A stretch of DNA of 42,134 nucleotides. Origin: an uncultured Flavobacteriales bacterium (GTDB lineage Bacteria; Bacteroidota; Bacteroidia; Flavobacteriales; Crocinitomicaceae). The stretch is taken from positions 1 through 42,134 of the forward strand of contig CAMLDR010000013.1 in NCBI GenBank assembly GCA_946478775.1, read 5' to 3'. This document shows, piece after piece, positions 15,691-25,265 of the stretch (its first letter is position 1; each line of letters starts with the position of its first letter). A program made the position numbers and the translations under genes. The notes beneath the pieces are model-generated. The model made no database searches. It saw only the letters and a list, made by a program, of their open reading frames with translations, and was not told the origin of the DNA.

Positions 15691-16413
15691 ATGAAGAAAT
15701 TATACATCGCAATCCCTTTGATCTTTCTTTTGCCGGGTATTTTTGGTTCGTGCAATTCCAATCTGGATAAGAAAACAGCACTTTCGAAAGAGGAGGGATC
15801 CGTTCAGAAAACAGATTCCCCTTTGATTCAAAAGAAGAGTGTTTATGATGAACTTCTAAAGAAATTTAAGGTGGTCTCTTTTGATACTTTGGAAGTGGAT
15901 TACCGTTATGAAACAAAAGACAAACGCTATAAGGGAACCGAACTTACACTGAAGGAAGCTAGAAAATTCCCCATCGGGATCACGGACAATTATTTCGGAA
16001 AATTATCGGGAGTTTATGCCTGTTATCAATTCCCGCTTGATTCTGTTCGAATAGGTTTAATAGCTCGAATCCCGGGTGAATATGATGCAAATTCAGTGGG
16101 CTTGTTTATTTTTGACCGGAAGAAAGACCAATTCCTGAATGAATATATGCGTTTGTCGGTGGGTTTTGGGGATGCAGGAGATGTTTACAGCCGTACTTCC
16201 TGGCTGATCAGGGCAAAAAACGATCAATACCAATCGCTTGTTTACGATTACAGGGCTTATTATCATGAGGTAGATGATACGAATGATCACACCGTTGACG
16301 AATGGGAGGAGTACTATTTATTTAATTGTATGTCCCCGAAATTTGATACAATCTCAAAAAATGAGATCAGGCTAAAAAAACAATTCAAGCATATTCTAAA
16401 AAACGTGAAGTGA
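15691..16413 (+). CDS. hypothetical lipoprotein
   Basis: 240 residues. The N-terminus is a lipoprotein signal ending FGSC, so Cys21 is the probable acylated residue, followed by a polar linker rich in Ser, Lys and Asp. The remainder is beta-rich with no recognised domain; a GLIARIPGEYDANSVGLFIF strand pair and a YLFNCMSPKFDTI segment stand out. It is flanked by unrelated single genes. Not recognised; probably periplasmic or outer-membrane anchored. Confidence 0.75.
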   Translation: MKKLYIAIPLIFLLPGIFGSCNSNLDKKTALSKEEGSVQKTDSPLIQKKSVYDELLKKFKVVSFDTLEVDYRYETKDKRYKGTELTLKEARKFPIGITDNYFGKLSGVYACYQFPLDSVRIGLIARIPGEYDANSVGLFIFDRKKDQFLNEYMRLSVGFGDAGDVYSRTSWLIRAKNDQYQSLVYDYRAYYHEVDDTNDHTVDEWEEYYLFNCMSPKFDTISKNEIRLKKQFKHILKNVK

Positions 16414-16499
16414 GGATTTTTTAGTCAAAGACGCACTGTTAATTCGGTTGAATTGTGTATGTTCATGTTCTCAAAATAAAATCAAACTAAAACGAAATA

Positions 16500-17147
16500 A
16501 TGGAAACCGGACCAATTAACGAACAAGCTAACATCTTGCATTTAGAAGCAAGAGAAGCAGGGCAAGCCGGGAACTATCAGCTGGCCATCGAAAAATTAAT
16601 GGAAGCCATGAAAATAGAACCCTCCTGGGCTTATCCGGTTTATGATCTTGCATTTACGTATTTATTAGTTGGTGATTTTGACAATGCACTGAGATACTAC
16701 CGGGAAACAGATGTTTTGGAACCGGACGGTTTTTTCACCACAAAGACAGCCATTTATACCCTGGAAGGGGAAAAAGAAGGGTTGTTCCCGGAAGGATTGT
16801 ATACCTTTTTCATGCAGATTGAATGGACGGATGAACCGGAAAAGAAATACCACATTGCCAAACAAATCGTTGATAATGTTCCGGCATTTGCTCCTGCATG
16901 GAAAGAACTGGCTTATTTACAGACCGATCCGGAAGAACGTTTGTATGCCATTGAGCAGGGACTTGCCGGAAACCCGGATCGTGAAACAAAAGGTATTTTA
17001 CTTTTAAACAAAGCAATGATCTTGAGTGAAAAAGGGGATAAGGAAACTGCCAAAAAACTACTTTCCGGGATCATTGAATCTCAGGACACAACAATTTCCA
17101 ATAGTGCAATAGCGAAAGTGGCTCTTAAATCGATTAAAGACAACTAA
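16500..17147 (+). CDS. cytoplasmic TPR-repeat protein
   Basis: 215 residues, no signal peptide. At least three TPR-like helical pairs: AREAGQAGNYQLAIEKLMEA (17-36), PVYDLAFTYLLVGDFDNALR (about 46-65), and later AWKELAYLQTD and ILLLNKAMILSEKGDKETAK (about 165-184). TPR solenoids bind partner proteins; the partner cannot be deduced from the neighbours. The second gene of this window with TPRs (22075) is not closely similar. Confidence 0.82.
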   Translation: METGPINEQANILHLEAREAGQAGNYQLAIEKLMEAMKIEPSWAYPVYDLAFTYLLVGDFDNALRYYRETDVLEPDGFFTTKTAIYTLEGEKEGLFPEGLYTFFMQIEWTDEPEKKYHIAKQIVDNVPAFAPAWKELAYLQTDPEERLYAIEQGLAGNPDRETKGILLLNKAMILSEKGDKETAKKLLSGIIESQDTTISNSAIAKVALKSIKDN

Positions 17148-17463
17148 TTTATTTCGCATAGGATTAAAACTTACCCGGGTAGAAAGAGGATAAGTGTACT
17201 ATTATCTAAAATAACCAAAACACCTGTATTTGCTGGTAATTTGAGGTCAAAATCCCCAAATTTGGTCTTACCGCAGACAGCATTCGTCGAATTGACTTTT
17301 TTTAACATTTTGTTAAACTCATTTAATAACCAACTGGTTATCAGTTTATTCTTTGCAAGAAAATTCAGGATAGAGATTTTAAGTATCAGTTCATAAGGTG
17401 TTAGTTAATTGTGAAACCATCCACGAAGGCCTATTTTTGCGGGATAATTTTTAAATAATCGAT
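17148..17463. other. 316-base gene-free region with promoter and small palindromes
   Basis: No coding potential seen. It holds palindromes TACCCGGGTA (17172-17181) and CCAAATTTGG (17256-17265), inverted repeats TTAACA-TTT-TGTTAA (17302-17316) and ATAACC-AACT-GGTTAT (17326-17341), and the promoter at 17409-17439. The cluster of three dyads upstream of a promoter may be a regulatory region for the large surface protein at 17464. Confidence 0.45.
17409..17439 (+). promoter_or_regulatory. strong Bacteroidota promoter for the triple-repeat surface protein
   Basis: TTG at 17409-17411, 20-base spacer, TATTTTTG at 17432-17439, an exact match to TAnnTTTG. The predicted start is near 17445, giving a leader of about 19 bases before the ATG at 17464. 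Confidence 0.7.
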
Positions 17464-20400
17464 ATGAAATCACCTTTACAATGGCTCGTAGTGGCCACCG
17501 TCACGATGGTTTCCGGTATCAGCTTTTCTCAAACACGTTATGTCTCCGCTACAGGATCAGATGTGTTGAATGATTGCCAAACCCCGGGAAGTCCATGTGG
17601 AACAATTCAACACGCGTATTCGCAGGCTTTGCCAAATGATACGGTAAAAATTGCTCCGGGAAACTACAATCTTACTTCTACTCTTAGTTTATTGCAACCT
17701 GTTGTAATTACAGCTCTTGATCCGATGGACAGACCTGTAATCACTTCAGATGCATCTGATGTGATCTCTGTTGGGGCTGCAAATGTGACCATTTCTCATT
17801 TGCAACTGAACATGGGTCTTACTGCTTCAACTGGGTTGAGAGGAATTGTTGGAACTGCGGATTATGATGGATTGAAAGTGCATCATACAAACTTCATTTC
17901 CACAAAAACAGTTTCAACCGGTATGGTTTTCGGTGCTTATGCTGTGGATTTAACAGCTCCTTTGGGAGATTTGTACGGTGTAACATTGGATAACAATATG
18001 GTTGCTACAGCTGCTCCATCCGGATACGACATCTTCGGAAGAGGATTCGGATTAGGAAAAGGTACCACAGACGGTGCTTTCGGAACAGTATCCAACAACA
18101 ACATTCTTGCATATTATGCAATGCAGGTAGTTAGAAATACTGCTAACCTGACTATTTCCAACAATACGTTGATGGGAATTACCATGTTGAATTATCCGCT
18201 TGCAGGAACTCAAATCAGTTTGAGTAACAACACGTTTACAGGTGTTGCTGCTGCTTTCGCAGATAATTTATACGCTATTTTGGATATCCGTTCAATTGAA
18301 GAAGGTTCTGTGTATTTAAACGGAAACACAATCTCCAATTACACGGGGATCGGTGTATTGAGTATGGCTTCCAGAAACGTGGAGATCTTCGGAAATACTT
18401 TTACTCCATTGTCCACTGCTACAGATTTCATTTCTTTGATGGCAAACACAAAGCTGATGACAAATGGTGTTCAGGGACATACCTTCAGCGATGAAATTTC
18501 CATTAAAGGAAATACATTCAATGCCGCAGCTGCCGGAGATGGAAAAGCAATCGTTTTTGCAGATCATTATGGTGCAAACACTCCTGCATTTGCAAACATC
18601 ACGATTGGTGGTGCAACTGCTTTGGAGAAAAACACATTCGCTGCTGATTTAGGCAACTACATCGCATTGGATGAAATGACAGGATCCAGTACTGCATACC
18701 CACTTTGGGCTGCGTATCCTTCCACAACAATGGTTCCGTTTGGTCAGGATGTAGATGCTTACGCCATTTACAACAATTACAACCAGACAACATTTGCAGC
18801 AATCAATGCGAAGAATTACCAGGAATTGGATAATGCGGCATTGGGAACCGTAAACCTGTTTTCTGCAGGAGATAACCGATACGTTGCTACAACAGGTTCT
18901 GACGTATTGAATACATGTACCCTTCCGGGAAGTCCGTGTTTGACAATTGATCATGCAATTTCGGTTGCAGCGGTGAATGATTCGGTTTTAGTTGCTCCGG
19001 GGAACTATGCACAAACAAGCATCCTGACGATCAGCCAAAACGGATTGACTATCTCTGCTCAAAACGAGAACAACAAACCGGTTTTAACAACAAATCAGTC
19101 AACGTTGATCGATATCAATGCGGAAGATGTGTCAATCAATGCATTGCGCATGGAATTGGGCCTTACAGCTGCAACAGGAAAATATGCGGTTGTTTCTACA
19201 TCGAATACATTTGACAGCTTAAGCCTTACAAAAAATGAGATCGTTTCTACTTCTCCGGTTATTCCTTACGGAATGGTTTGGGATGCTTTTGCAGTTCGCC
19301 TGAATGCAAACATCGGTGCAAGTACCAGTGTAACTATCCAGGACAACGTAATTGGTGAAGCAGTTGCAGGATCAAATAACATTTTTGGTCGTGGAATCAG
19401 CTTGGGTTCAGCTGTTTTGGATGGCCCGGGTGGAGTGATTGCAAACAACGATATCATGGCTTACTATACTGTTCAGGCAATCAGATCACAAAATGAGTTG
19501 GCTGTTAATGACAATGAGTTGGCAGGAATTATGATGGTAAACACGCCATTGTCAGATGTGCATGTACATGATAATATCTTCGATGGTTTGACACCCATGT
19601 CGATGGACAGCTTGTATGCATTAGTAGAACTTCGTTCGGTAGAAAATGCATCGGTAATGCTTGAAAACAATGTGTTCACAAACTACAAGCGTATTGCTTT
19701 ATTAAGTGAAGCATCTAAAAATGTATTGGTGAATGGAAATGAATTCAATCCAAGTACTGCTGCAACAGCATTCGTTTCTGTTATGGCAAATACGAAATTG
19801 ATGACAAACAGTGTTCAGGGAAATACTTACTCTGATGAGATCGAAATTACAGGAAATGAATTCAACGCAGGTACAACAGGTGTTGGAACAGCGATCGTTT
19901 TTGCCGATCATTACGGAGTAAACACTCCCGCGTTTGCAAACATTACAATTGGTGGATCAACTGCTGCTGAGAAAAACACATTCGATACGGATTTGGGATC
20001 TTTCATCGCTTTGGATGAATTGACAGGTGCAAGCACGTCTTTCCCGTTATGGGCGCCATACCCGGCAACTACGATGGTTCCTTTCTCTCAGGATGTAACT
20101 GCATTGGCAATTGAGAACAACTACGGTTTAGTTGATTTCAATTTAATTGAAGGTAAAAATAACGATGAGTTGGAAAACGCGTCTTTGGGTAGAGTAATCA
20201 TCAAATCTGCAGGAGATAACCGTTACGTTGCTGCAACAGGTAACAATACTTCTAACGACTGTTCGTTGCCAGGTAACCCATGTGAAACGATTTTTCATGC
20301 CATTTCAGTTTCTGAAGTAGCAGATTCTATTTTCGTTGCAGGTGGAGCTTATCCTCAAACAACAGTATTGAACGTGAATGTAGATGGGCTGACAATCATT

Positions 20401-21819
20401 GCTCAGGACAACACTAACAAACCGGTAATAACGACAAACCAAACTACGGTATTCGATGTAGATGCAACTGAAGCTTCTATCCTTGGAATGAGATTGGAAT
20501 TGGGTTTAACTGCAACAACAGGGAAATACGGAATCGTTTCTACAACATCAAACTTTGAGGGATTAACTTTGTCTGAAAACGAGATTCTTTCTACTTCTCC
20601 GGTTATTCCTTACGGAATGGTTTGGGATGCTTTTGCCATTCGTTTGAATGCTCCTGCAGCTACAACAACGAATGTAACAATCACAGATAACGTAATCGGA
20701 ACCGCAACTCCAAACGGAAACAACATCTTCGGACGTGGAATCAGCTTGGGTTCAGGTTCAACAGATGGTCCGGGTGGAGCGATCAGTGCAAATGAAGTGA
20801 AAGCATACTATACTGTTCAGGCGATTCGTACGAATGATACTTTGAGTATTTCTAATAATGAGTTGAGCGGTATTGCGATGTTGAACGCACCATTGGCAGG
20901 AACATTACTATACTTTGGTTCGAATGATGTGGATGCAGTAACTCCAATGAGTGCAGACAGCTTGTATGCATTGATTGATGTACGTGGAATTGAATCAGGT
21001 GTTGTGGATTTGGTTGACAACGACCTGACAAACTATACACGTATCGGATTGTTGAGTATGGCTTCTAAAAATGTAACCGTAGCGAATAATAGATTCATGC
21101 CGGCTTCAACTGCAGATGAGTTTACTTCCATCATGGCAAATACCAAATTGATGACAAACGGAGTTCAGGGAAATACTTATTCTGATTCGATCACTATCAA
21201 AGGAAATGTATTCTTTGAAGGTGCAAACAACGAAGGTACAGCAATTGTTTTTGCAGATCATTATGGTGTGAACACACCGGCATTTACTTCAACTGTAATC
21301 GGAGGAACAACAGCCGGTGAGAAAAACACGTTCAGCGCGTTACTAGGTAATTACATCGTATTGGATGACAAAACAGGAGCTAGTTCTGCAGTTCCATTGT
21401 GGGCACCATATGCTGTGACTACCATGAAACCGGTTACACAGGATGTAGAAGCATTGTATATCAACAACACATACAACCTTCCGAATGTTGCTTCTGTTGA
21501 ATTGAAGAATAGTGATTCAGTTGACAACAACATCTTAGGAAAAGTAATCCTGGCTTATACTTTCGTTGGTTTAGACGAAGTTGCAGCTGTGGAGGCTAAG
21601 CTTTACCCGAATCCGGCAACAAACGCTGTTACTATTGAGTTGACTGATAAAAATGCAGTTGCTGAATTGGCAGTAGTTGACTTGTTAGGAAATGTAGTTT
21701 ACACTTCAACGATCACTGGTTTAACAACGATTGATGTGAGCGGTTTGACTTCAGGAGTTTATCTGGTTCGTTTGAATAACAACGGACAGACTTCAGGTAC
21801 CCGTTTTGTGAAGAACTAA
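17464..21819 (+). CDS. T9SS-secreted parallel beta-helix protein, three tandem units
   Basis: 1451 residues. Signal peptide ends SGISFSQ at about residue 23. Residues 25-471, 472-919 and 920-~1369 are three homologous units of 447, 448 and about 450 residues. Each begins RYV(S/A)(A/T)TG(S/N), has two cysteines (DCQTPGSPC, TCTLPGSPC, DCSLPGNPC) followed by a T-I-x-H-A repeat start and V/I-A-P/G-G-x-Y, then many N-N-x-(I/F) turns typical of right-handed parallel beta-helices. The later part of each unit carries S(I/L/V)MANTKLMTN and AIVFADHYG. Residues ~1376-1451 (KLYPNPATN to GTRFVKN) are a type A T9SS sorting domain. Probably a surface-anchored or released adhesin or glycan-binding protein; lyase activity is possible but no catalytic set is evident. 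It has its own promoter and terminator. Confidence 0.93.
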   Translation: MKSPLQWLVVATVTMVSGISFSQTRYVSATGSDVLNDCQTPGSPCGTIQHAYSQALPNDTVKIAPGNYNLTSTLSLLQPVVITALDPMDRPVITSDASDVISVGAANVTISHLQLNMGLTASTGLRGIVGTADYDGLKVHHTNFISTKTVSTGMVFGAYAVDLTAPLGDLYGVTLDNNMVATAAPSGYDIFGRGFGLGKGTTDGAFGTVSNNNILAYYAMQVVRNTANLTISNNTLMGITMLNYPLAGTQISLSNNTFTGVAAAFADNLYAILDIRSIEEGSVYLNGNTISNYTGIGVLSMASRNVEIFGNTFTPLSTATDFISLMANTKLMTNGVQGHTFSDEISIKGNTFNAAAAGDGKAIVFADHYGANTPAFANITIGGATALEKNTFAADLGNYIALDEMTGSSTAYPLWAAYPSTTMVPFGQDVDAYAIYNNYNQTTFAAINAKNYQELDNAALGTVNLFSAGDNRYVATTGSDVLNTCTLPGSPCLTIDHAISVAAVNDSVLVAPGNYAQTSILTISQNGLTISAQNENNKPVLTTNQSTLIDINAEDVSINALRMELGLTAATGKYAVVSTSNTFDSLSLTKNEIVSTSPVIPYGMVWDAFAVRLNANIGASTSVTIQDNVIGEAVAGSNNIFGRGISLGSAVLDGPGGVIANNDIMAYYTVQAIRSQNELAVNDNELAGIMMVNTPLSDVHVHDNIFDGLTPMSMDSLYALVELRSVENASVMLENNVFTNYKRIALLSEASKNVLVNGNEFNPSTAATAFVSVMANTKLMTNSVQGNTYSDEIEITGNEFNAGTTGVGTAIVFADHYGVNTPAFANITIGGSTAAEKNTFDTDLGSFIALDELTGASTSFPLWAPYPATTMVPFSQDVTALAIENNYGLVDFNLIEGKNNDELENASLGRVIIKSAGDNRYVAATGNNTSNDCSLPGNPCETIFHAISVSEVADSIFVAGGAYPQTTVLNVNVDGLTIIAQDNTNKPVITTNQTTVFDVDATEASILGMRLELGLTATTGKYGIVSTTSNFEGLTLSENEILSTSPVIPYGMVWDAFAIRLNAPAATTTNVTITDNVIGTATPNGNNIFGRGISLGSGSTDGPGGAISANEVKAYYTVQAIRTNDTLSISNNELSGIAMLNAPLAGTLLYFGSNDVDAVTPMSADSLYALIDVRGIESGVVDLVDNDLTNYTRIGLLSMASKNVTVANNRFMPASTADEFTSIMANTKLMTNGVQGNTYSDSITIKGNVFFEGANNEGTAIVFADHYGVNTPAFTSTVIGGTTAGEKNTFSALLGNYIVLDDKTGASSAVPLWAPYAVTTMKPVTQDVEALYINNTYNLPNVASVELKNSDSVDNNILGKVILAYTFVGLDEVAAVEAKLYPNPATNAVTIELTDKNAVAELAVVDLLGNVVYTSTITGLTTIDVSGLTSGVYLVRLNNNGQTSGTRFVKN
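17536..21570 (+). repeat. three tandem ~1.34 kb coding repeats
   Basis: Units at 17536-18876, 18877-20220 and 20221-about 21570. Units 2 and 3 resemble each other more than unit 1 at the nucleotide level: a 49-base identical run occurs at about 19246 and 20589 (encoding STSPVIPYGMVWDAFA), whereas unit 1 differs there. This indicates a later duplication, or gene conversion, between units 2 and 3. Confidence 0.85.
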
Positions 21820-21841
21820 GATTATTATAAATAATAAGTGG

Positions 21842-21873
21842 ATCCCGCTGTCAGAAATGATAGCGGGATTTTT
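21842..21873 (+). terminator. rho-independent terminator of the triple-repeat gene
   Basis: ATCCCGCTGTCA (21842-21853), tetraloop GAAA, TGATAGCGGGAT (21858-21869) form a 12-bp stem with one G-U pair, followed by TTTTT. It starts 22 bases after the stop at 21819. Confidence 0.92.
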
Positions 21874-21951
21874 AGCTTCTATCAGTTCATTTAACAATAG
21901 CAAGGCTTTTTCTGCGTTATTACCAATAGTGTGGCTTTTGCACTTTGAGCA

Positions 21952-22030
21952 TTTTAAAACTTTTGAACTTCTCCTTTTAACTTTTCACTTTTAATAACCT
22001 GTTCATAAACTTTCCTAAAACTTTTAGAGA
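21952..22030. repeat. degenerate AACTTTT-type intergenic repeat
   Basis: A run of loosely repeated units (AACTTTTGAACTT, CTTTTAACTTTTCACTTTTAA, AAACTTTCC, AAACTTTTAG) with roughly 8-10-base spacing. Related wording occurs at 12700-12717 and, in the opposite sense, at 3481-3540. It probably represents low-complexity dispersed DNA rather than a gene. Confidence 0.35.
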
Positions 22031-22074
22031 GACCTCCATTTTTCGCTAATTTTATAGAAACACAACCATAGCGT

Positions 22075-23475
22075 ATGTTTGACTGGGAAGACGATAGTGA
22101 CAATTTTGAAAACCACCTGAACGATGATTTGGCCCGTTTCGAGTCCCAATTGGAGTCCAATTCGGTAGGTTTTTTTGATAGTGATCGTTTAGAAGCGATC
22201 ATTGATCATTACTTGATGAATGGCAATTATTCCAAAGGAGAATTAGCCGCAGAGATCGGAATTCAGCAGTATCCGTTCAATACTTTATTTCAAATTAGAA
22301 GAGCGCAGGCAATGTCGGGCTTGGGGAAATTGAAAGAAGCTTTGGAATTACTGGAGACAGCAGAACAAATCGATTCCGAATCTATGGAGCTTTTCCTGAC
22401 GAAAGCAACTATTTTCAGTCAGTTGAGAGACAGTAAAAGAGCCGTAAATTTTTTCCGTCGTGCGCTTGAATTGGCCGACCGGGAAGAAAAAGACGAAATT
22501 TTCCTCGATTTAGCTACCGAACTAGAGCAATTAAAAGACTTTAAAGGAGCTGTGGAAGTTCTGGAAGAGGCCATGCGTTCGAACCCTAAGAATGAAGGAG
22601 CTTTATACGAATTGGCATTTTGCTTCGACCAGCTTGGAAACAACGCCCGTGCTATTCAGACTTACAGACGGTTTTTGGACGATAATCCGTATTCATTCAC
22701 TGCCTGGTATAACCTCGGGAATACTTATTCGAAAGAAGAAAAATTCAACGATGCCATTACGGCATATGAATATTGTGTGGCAATCAATGACCGTTTTTCG
22801 CCCGCTTACTTCAATATGGGAAATGCCCAGTTAACTATAGAGCAATACAAAGAATCAATTGAATCTTTTGAGCGCTGCATTGAAATAGACGGAGACGATC
22901 CATTGACTTATTGTTATTTGGGAGAGGCCAATGAGCAATTGAATAATTTGACTGTTGCCTGGGATTTTTATCAGAAAGCACTGTCCATGTCGCCAACTCT
23001 GGCAGAAGCATGGCTTGGATTGGGAATCGTTAAAGACTTGGAGGGACACCCGAAAGAAAGTCTCCACTATATTGAAAGAGCATTGGAATTGGAACCGAAT
23101 ATGGACGGATATTATCATGTCTATGCCGGTGCACTTGAGAATGCTGAAATGCTCGTAGAAGCAGAAGAAGCTTATTTGGCTTGTTTGACTTTAGATCCCG
23201 GAAATGAAGATTGTTTCTTTGATTACGTAGATTTCTTATTGGAACACCGTGTGGGTGAGGCTCGCACTTTTGTGGAGAATTACGTTGTAAAGCACCAATT
23301 GTTTTTCTCCATTCTTCCGATTATTTACCTGAATTGGGTCTCCGGAAACGAGGAAGGTGCTAAGTTAGTGCTAGTTGAGTCGTTCGATAAAGACCCCGAA
23401 GGAACAAAAGATGTTTTTATTCGCTATCCGGAATTGGCGGATGTTCAAGAATTAGTAAATTTGACACGCTCTTAG
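22075..23475 (+). CDS. TPR-repeat protein, first gene of a six-gene operon
   Basis: 466 residues, soluble, no signal peptide. An acidic start (MFDWEDDSDNFENHLNDD) is followed by about ten TPR pairs from residue ~40 to ~400, for example LGKLKEALELLETAEQIDSE, AWYNLGNTYSKEEKFNDAIT, AYFNMGNAQLTIEQYKESIE and AWLGLGIVKDLEGHPKESLH. It is conserved in style with large cytoplasmic TPR proteins of Bacteroidota. The ComA-like gene follows after 44 bases, so this TPR protein may scaffold products of the operon, which is inference. TAATTTTA at 22047-22054 is a weak promoter candidate. Confidence 0.9.
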   Translation: MFDWEDDSDNFENHLNDDLARFESQLESNSVGFFDSDRLEAIIDHYLMNGNYSKGELAAEIGIQQYPFNTLFQIRRAQAMSGLGKLKEALELLETAEQIDSESMELFLTKATIFSQLRDSKRAVNFFRRALELADREEKDEIFLDLATELEQLKDFKGAVEVLEEAMRSNPKNEGALYELAFCFDQLGNNARAIQTYRRFLDDNPYSFTAWYNLGNTYSKEEKFNDAITAYEYCVAINDRFSPAYFNMGNAQLTIEQYKESIESFERCIEIDGDDPLTYCYLGEANEQLNNLTVAWDFYQKALSMSPTLAEAWLGLGIVKDLEGHPKESLHYIERALELEPNMDGYYHVYAGALENAEMLVEAEEAYLACLTLDPGNEDCFFDYVDFLLEHRVGEARTFVENYVVKHQLFFSILPIIYLNWVSGNEEGAKLVLVESFDKDPEGTKDVFIRYPELADVQELVNLTRS

Positions 23476-23519
23476 AGCTATAATTTGACATGAGTCGATA
23501 GTACCCAATTTATCAAAAA

Positions 23520-24338
23520 ATGAATTTTAGTTTACCACATATTCCGGAACGTACAAAACAACCCCGTAATAAAGGGATTACAATGATGATGGATAAAGGA
23601 TTAGGCATGAATGAAGCTGAGAACTTTATTCAGGCAAATGCTCATTTGACAGACATTGTGAAGTTTGGTTTCGGAACCGCTTTTGTTACGAATAATCTTG
23701 AAGAGAAGATCAAGTTGTATCGCTCTGCCGGTTTAAGAGTGTATTTTGGAGGAACCCTTTTTGAAGCTTTTCATGCACGCGGCCGTTTCGAAGATTACAT
23801 GCGTTTATTGGATAAGTACGATATGGACCTGGCAGAAATTTCTGATGGGTCGATCATCATTAATCACAATGAAAAATTGGAATTGATCCAGCGTTTGGCT
23901 AAGACAAGAACAGTGCTTTCAGAAGTTGGATCGAAAGATTCGGGAATTTTGATCAGTCCGGGAAGATGGATCAAAATGATGAGTTCTGAGCTGGAAGCAG
24001 GTTCATGGAAAGTCATCGCAGAAGGTCGTGAAGCAGGAAATGTAGGCGTTTTCCGCCCCAATGGAACTGCACATACGATGCTCATCAATAAGATTATCGC
24101 GAAGGTGAAGCCGGAAGATATTTTGTGGGAAGCCCCTCAAAAGAACCAGCAGGTTTGGTTTATTAAATTATTCGGAGCGAACGTGAATTTGGGCAATATT
24201 GCACCAAACGAAGTGATTCCGCTGGAATGTCTGCGTTTGGGCTTGCGTGGAGATACATTCTTTGATTTCCTGCCCGAAGATTACGCACAACGATTAAAAC
24301 AAGTAGACTCAGACGAACCGGAAGAGGAAGAAGCATAA
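23520..24338 (+). CDS. phosphosulfolactate synthase (ComA) family protein
   Basis: 272 residues, matching the ComA family length. Conserved blocks: GITMMMDKGLG (19-29), VKFGFGTAF (47-55), GLRVYFGGTLFE (71-82), LAEISDGS (104-111), LSEVGSK (133-139), EGREAGNVGV (168-177). In methanogens ComA adds sulfite to phosphoenolpyruvate to give phosphosulfolactate, the first step to coenzyme M; Bacillus uses a homolog for sulfolactate, and the plant Hsa32 heat-stress protein is in the same family. Here no ComB, ComC or other sulfonate gene is beside it, so the reaction is likely but the end product is unknown (sulfolactate or another sulfonate are options). The acidic tail EPEEEEA is unusual. It overlaps the WD40 gene by one base. 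Confidence 0.88.
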   Translation: MNFSLPHIPERTKQPRNKGITMMMDKGLGMNEAENFIQANAHLTDIVKFGFGTAFVTNNLEEKIKLYRSAGLRVYFGGTLFEAFHARGRFEDYMRLLDKYDMDLAEISDGSIIINHNEKLELIQRLAKTRTVLSEVGSKDSGILISPGRWIKMMSSELEAGSWKVIAEGREAGNVGVFRPNGTAHTMLINKIIAKVKPEDILWEAPQKNQQVWFIKLFGANVNLGNIAPNEVIPLECLRLGLRGDTFFDFLPEDYAQRLKQVDSDEPEEEEA

Positions 24339-25231
24339 TGTTTCAGCCGGGTAGTGTATTTAATGGGCACGCAGGACCGATTTATTCGGCTTCCTGGGAT
24401 GGTCATTTTTTATACAGTTCTTCGGGAGATAAGTACGTTACACGCTGGGACCTGGTCTCAGGATCGCAGGATTCTACCTTTACGGTGAAATTAGAGCACG
24501 CAGCATATGTAATTAAAGCCGGAAATCAGTTTTGTTTTATCGGATGCACGGACGGTACTTTATTAGCCATCGACACGGAAACGAAAAAGATCAGTTGGGA
24601 GCATAACTTTTTTGGGAATGCCTGGTTCTCACTATTAATCGACCGGAACCGGGATTGGCTGCTTGCAGGTGATTCGGAAGGTAATTTAGTAGTTTTGGAA
24701 TTGCAGACCGGTAAACGGATTTTGCATCTGCCATTAGCAGCTGGGAAAATCAGAGCGCTTACTATTGCTGAAAACACCTGCTTTGTGAGTACCCAATTGA
24801 TTGGTGTTTTGGTCTTTTCCTGTGAAAACTGGAATGAACTAGCTTCCTGGGAACCAAATGAACTCGGAAGTAATGTGTTGTTTGCCGATCTTCCGTCCCA
24901 GCGGATCATTACCGGTGGAAGAGATGCACATATTGCAATCACCAACTCCAATTACGAAGTATTGAAACGCATTCCGGCACATTACCAGACTATTTACGGG
25001 TTGATTAAATTAAACGATCAATTCGTGACAGCTTCAATGGACAAAACCATTAAAGTATGGAATCAGGACTTTTCCAAAGTGGAGCAGCGTATGGAGTTCA
25101 AACACGGTGGACATAATCGTTCCGTGAATGGAATTGTGTTCATTGATAACCAAACTTTCGTTAGTTATGGCGATGATAAAAAAATCATTGTCTGGAAAAA
25201 AGACCGGGTAATTTTCCGATCTGATAATTGA
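24338..25231 (+). CDS. WD40-repeat protein
   Basis: 297 residues, no signal peptide, starting on the last base of the ComA-like gene's stop (translational coupling). Six or seven blade-like repeats; the clearest are FNGHAGPIYSASWDGHFLYSSSGDKYVTRWDL split over 8-39, AHYQTIYGLIKLNDQFVTASMDKTIKVW (about 216-243) and GGHNRSVNGIVFIDNQTFVSYGDDKKIIVW at the end. WD40 propellers are protein-interaction platforms. Being coupled to the ComA-like enzyme, it may bind it or the TPR protein; this is inference. Confidence 0.9.
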   Translation: MFQPGSVFNGHAGPIYSASWDGHFLYSSSGDKYVTRWDLVSGSQDSTFTVKLEHAAYVIKAGNQFCFIGCTDGTLLAIDTETKKISWEHNFFGNAWFSLLIDRNRDWLLAGDSEGNLVVLELQTGKRILHLPLAAGKIRALTIAENTCFVSTQLIGVLVFSCENWNELASWEPNELGSNVLFADLPSQRIITGGRDAHIAITNSNYEVLKRIPAHYQTIYGLIKLNDQFVTASMDKTIKVWNQDFSKVEQRMEFKHGGHNRSVNGIVFIDNQTFVSYGDDKKIIVWKKDRVIFRSDN

Positions 25232-25265
25232 TTCTGAAAAAGTTATTTTGTACATTAGTAGTATT

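Noticed and set aside
17536..21570. CRISPR or mobile element from the long repeats
   Set aside because: The repeats are in-frame protein units of 1.34 kb, not short direct repeats with spacers, and no transposase or terminal repeats accompany them.
23520..24338. Coenzyme M biosynthesis or methanogen origin
   Set aside because: Only ComA is present; homologs occur in bacteria and plants without coenzyme M, and the operon and codon use look native.
24526..24951. 141-codon antisense frame within the WD40 gene
   Set aside because: Shadow of a clear WD40 gene; no start context or domain.
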